DNA of 64,000 bases from Nitzschia sp. DOCU1 (lineage: Eukaryota; Bacillariophyta; Bacillariophyceae; Bacillariales; Bacillariaceae): positions 4,712,001 to 4,776,000 of the forward strand of contig OX595985.1 of NCBI GenBank assembly GCA_951394045.1, in the 5' to 3' direction. This document shows, one piece after another, positions 63,784 through 64,000 of the stretch (within the stretch, counting starts at the first letter, position 1; each line of letters begins with the position of its first letter). Under the pieces are notes generated by a model. That model made no database searches. It was not told the DNA's origin and saw only the letters and a program-made list of their open reading frames with translations. The position numbers were made by a program, and so were the translations under genes.

Positions 63784-64000
63784 ATGGCAGGTAAAAAGAC
63801 TAGCAACACGACCACCAACGGTTCGGATTCCGAGCCGGATGAGAGCAATGTTGGCGACAAGGAGCATGTGGATCAGAAATGAGGCCGAGTCCAATCTTGC
63901 CGAGAAGGTGGAGGCTCTCAAAAAAATGAGCCATGATTCCACCACCCGCGAGAAGGATCTTAAGGCTGCCTACGCAAGAATCAAGACTCTGGAGAAGCAG
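63784..64000 (+). pseudogene. coiled-coil ORF, frame broken, runs off window
   Basis: ATG at 63784 (MAGKKTSNTTTNGSDSEPDE) gives 32 codons to a TGA at 63880-63882. A different frame, open from an ATG at 63866, continues to the window end with typical coiled-coil text (NLAEKVEALKKMSHDSTTRE, KDLKAAYARIKTLEKQ). Charged N-terminus plus coiled coil resembles diatom copia gag N-termini, but too little is visible. Either a frameshifted gag or a gene with an intron. Confidence 0.35.

Overview
The window looks like nuclear DNA of a stramenopile alga, most likely a diatom. It is gene-poor and packed with mobile elements. The main clue is the Ty1/copia polyproteins, which read like the copia lineages of diatoms and related heterokonts. 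The species cannot be named from sequence alone.

Layout. (1) 1-4981: 5' part of a copia element (copia-0, minus strand). Gag and pol share one frame and are separated only by a UGA followed by CUAG. (2) 4982-8184: no convincing gene; a degenerate coiled-coil remnant and a cluster of GC-rich hairpins. (3) 8185-26916: a palindromic DNA transposon with two 3,781-bp arms around a 200-N gap, each arm encoding a ~1,085-codon transposase-like protein. The left arm holds a nest: copia-2 (8482-19446, TSD TCATC), which itself carries a 391-bp MITE (8497-8887, TSD TA) and copia-1 (9101-14390, TSD TAGCA). The right arm is the empty site for copia-2. (4) 26917-31394: non-coding, including a 176-178-bp tandem satellite. 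(5) 31385-37453: two tandem units A-x-B with different contents; the second carries a broken SAM-methyltransferase gene. (6) 37454-44149: few genes; a jelly-roll-like ORF and a rhodanese/TrhO-like gene. (7) 44150-63283: a second, single-copy transposase-like gene of the same superfamily, split by copia-4 (44798-52075, TSD TGCTG) and by a LINE (54180-62960, 19-bp TSD). Removing both insertions and one copy of each TSD leaves 3,051 nt, exactly 1,017 codons. (8) 63784-64000: start of another coiled-coil ORF running off the edge.

The most interesting biology is in the retroelements. In copia-1 and copia-2 the bases directly after the 5' LTR are perfectly complementary (13 and 11 nt) to a segment of their own LTR 37-38 nt away. 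This is the arrangement expected for Tf1-type self-priming rather than tRNA priming. copia-4 instead has a PBS matching the anticodon arm of tRNA-Met. Three copia elements place a single in-frame UGA between gag and pol, which suggests stop-codon readthrough. copia-1 has identical LTRs and intact ORFs and looks recently active. copia-2 is dead (UGA in the integrase, RT motif-A Asp changed to Ala). copia-4 carries a frameshift and the LINE carries a stop and a frameshift. Host genes look incomplete at their 5' ends, so introns or assembly errors at G/C runs should be considered.
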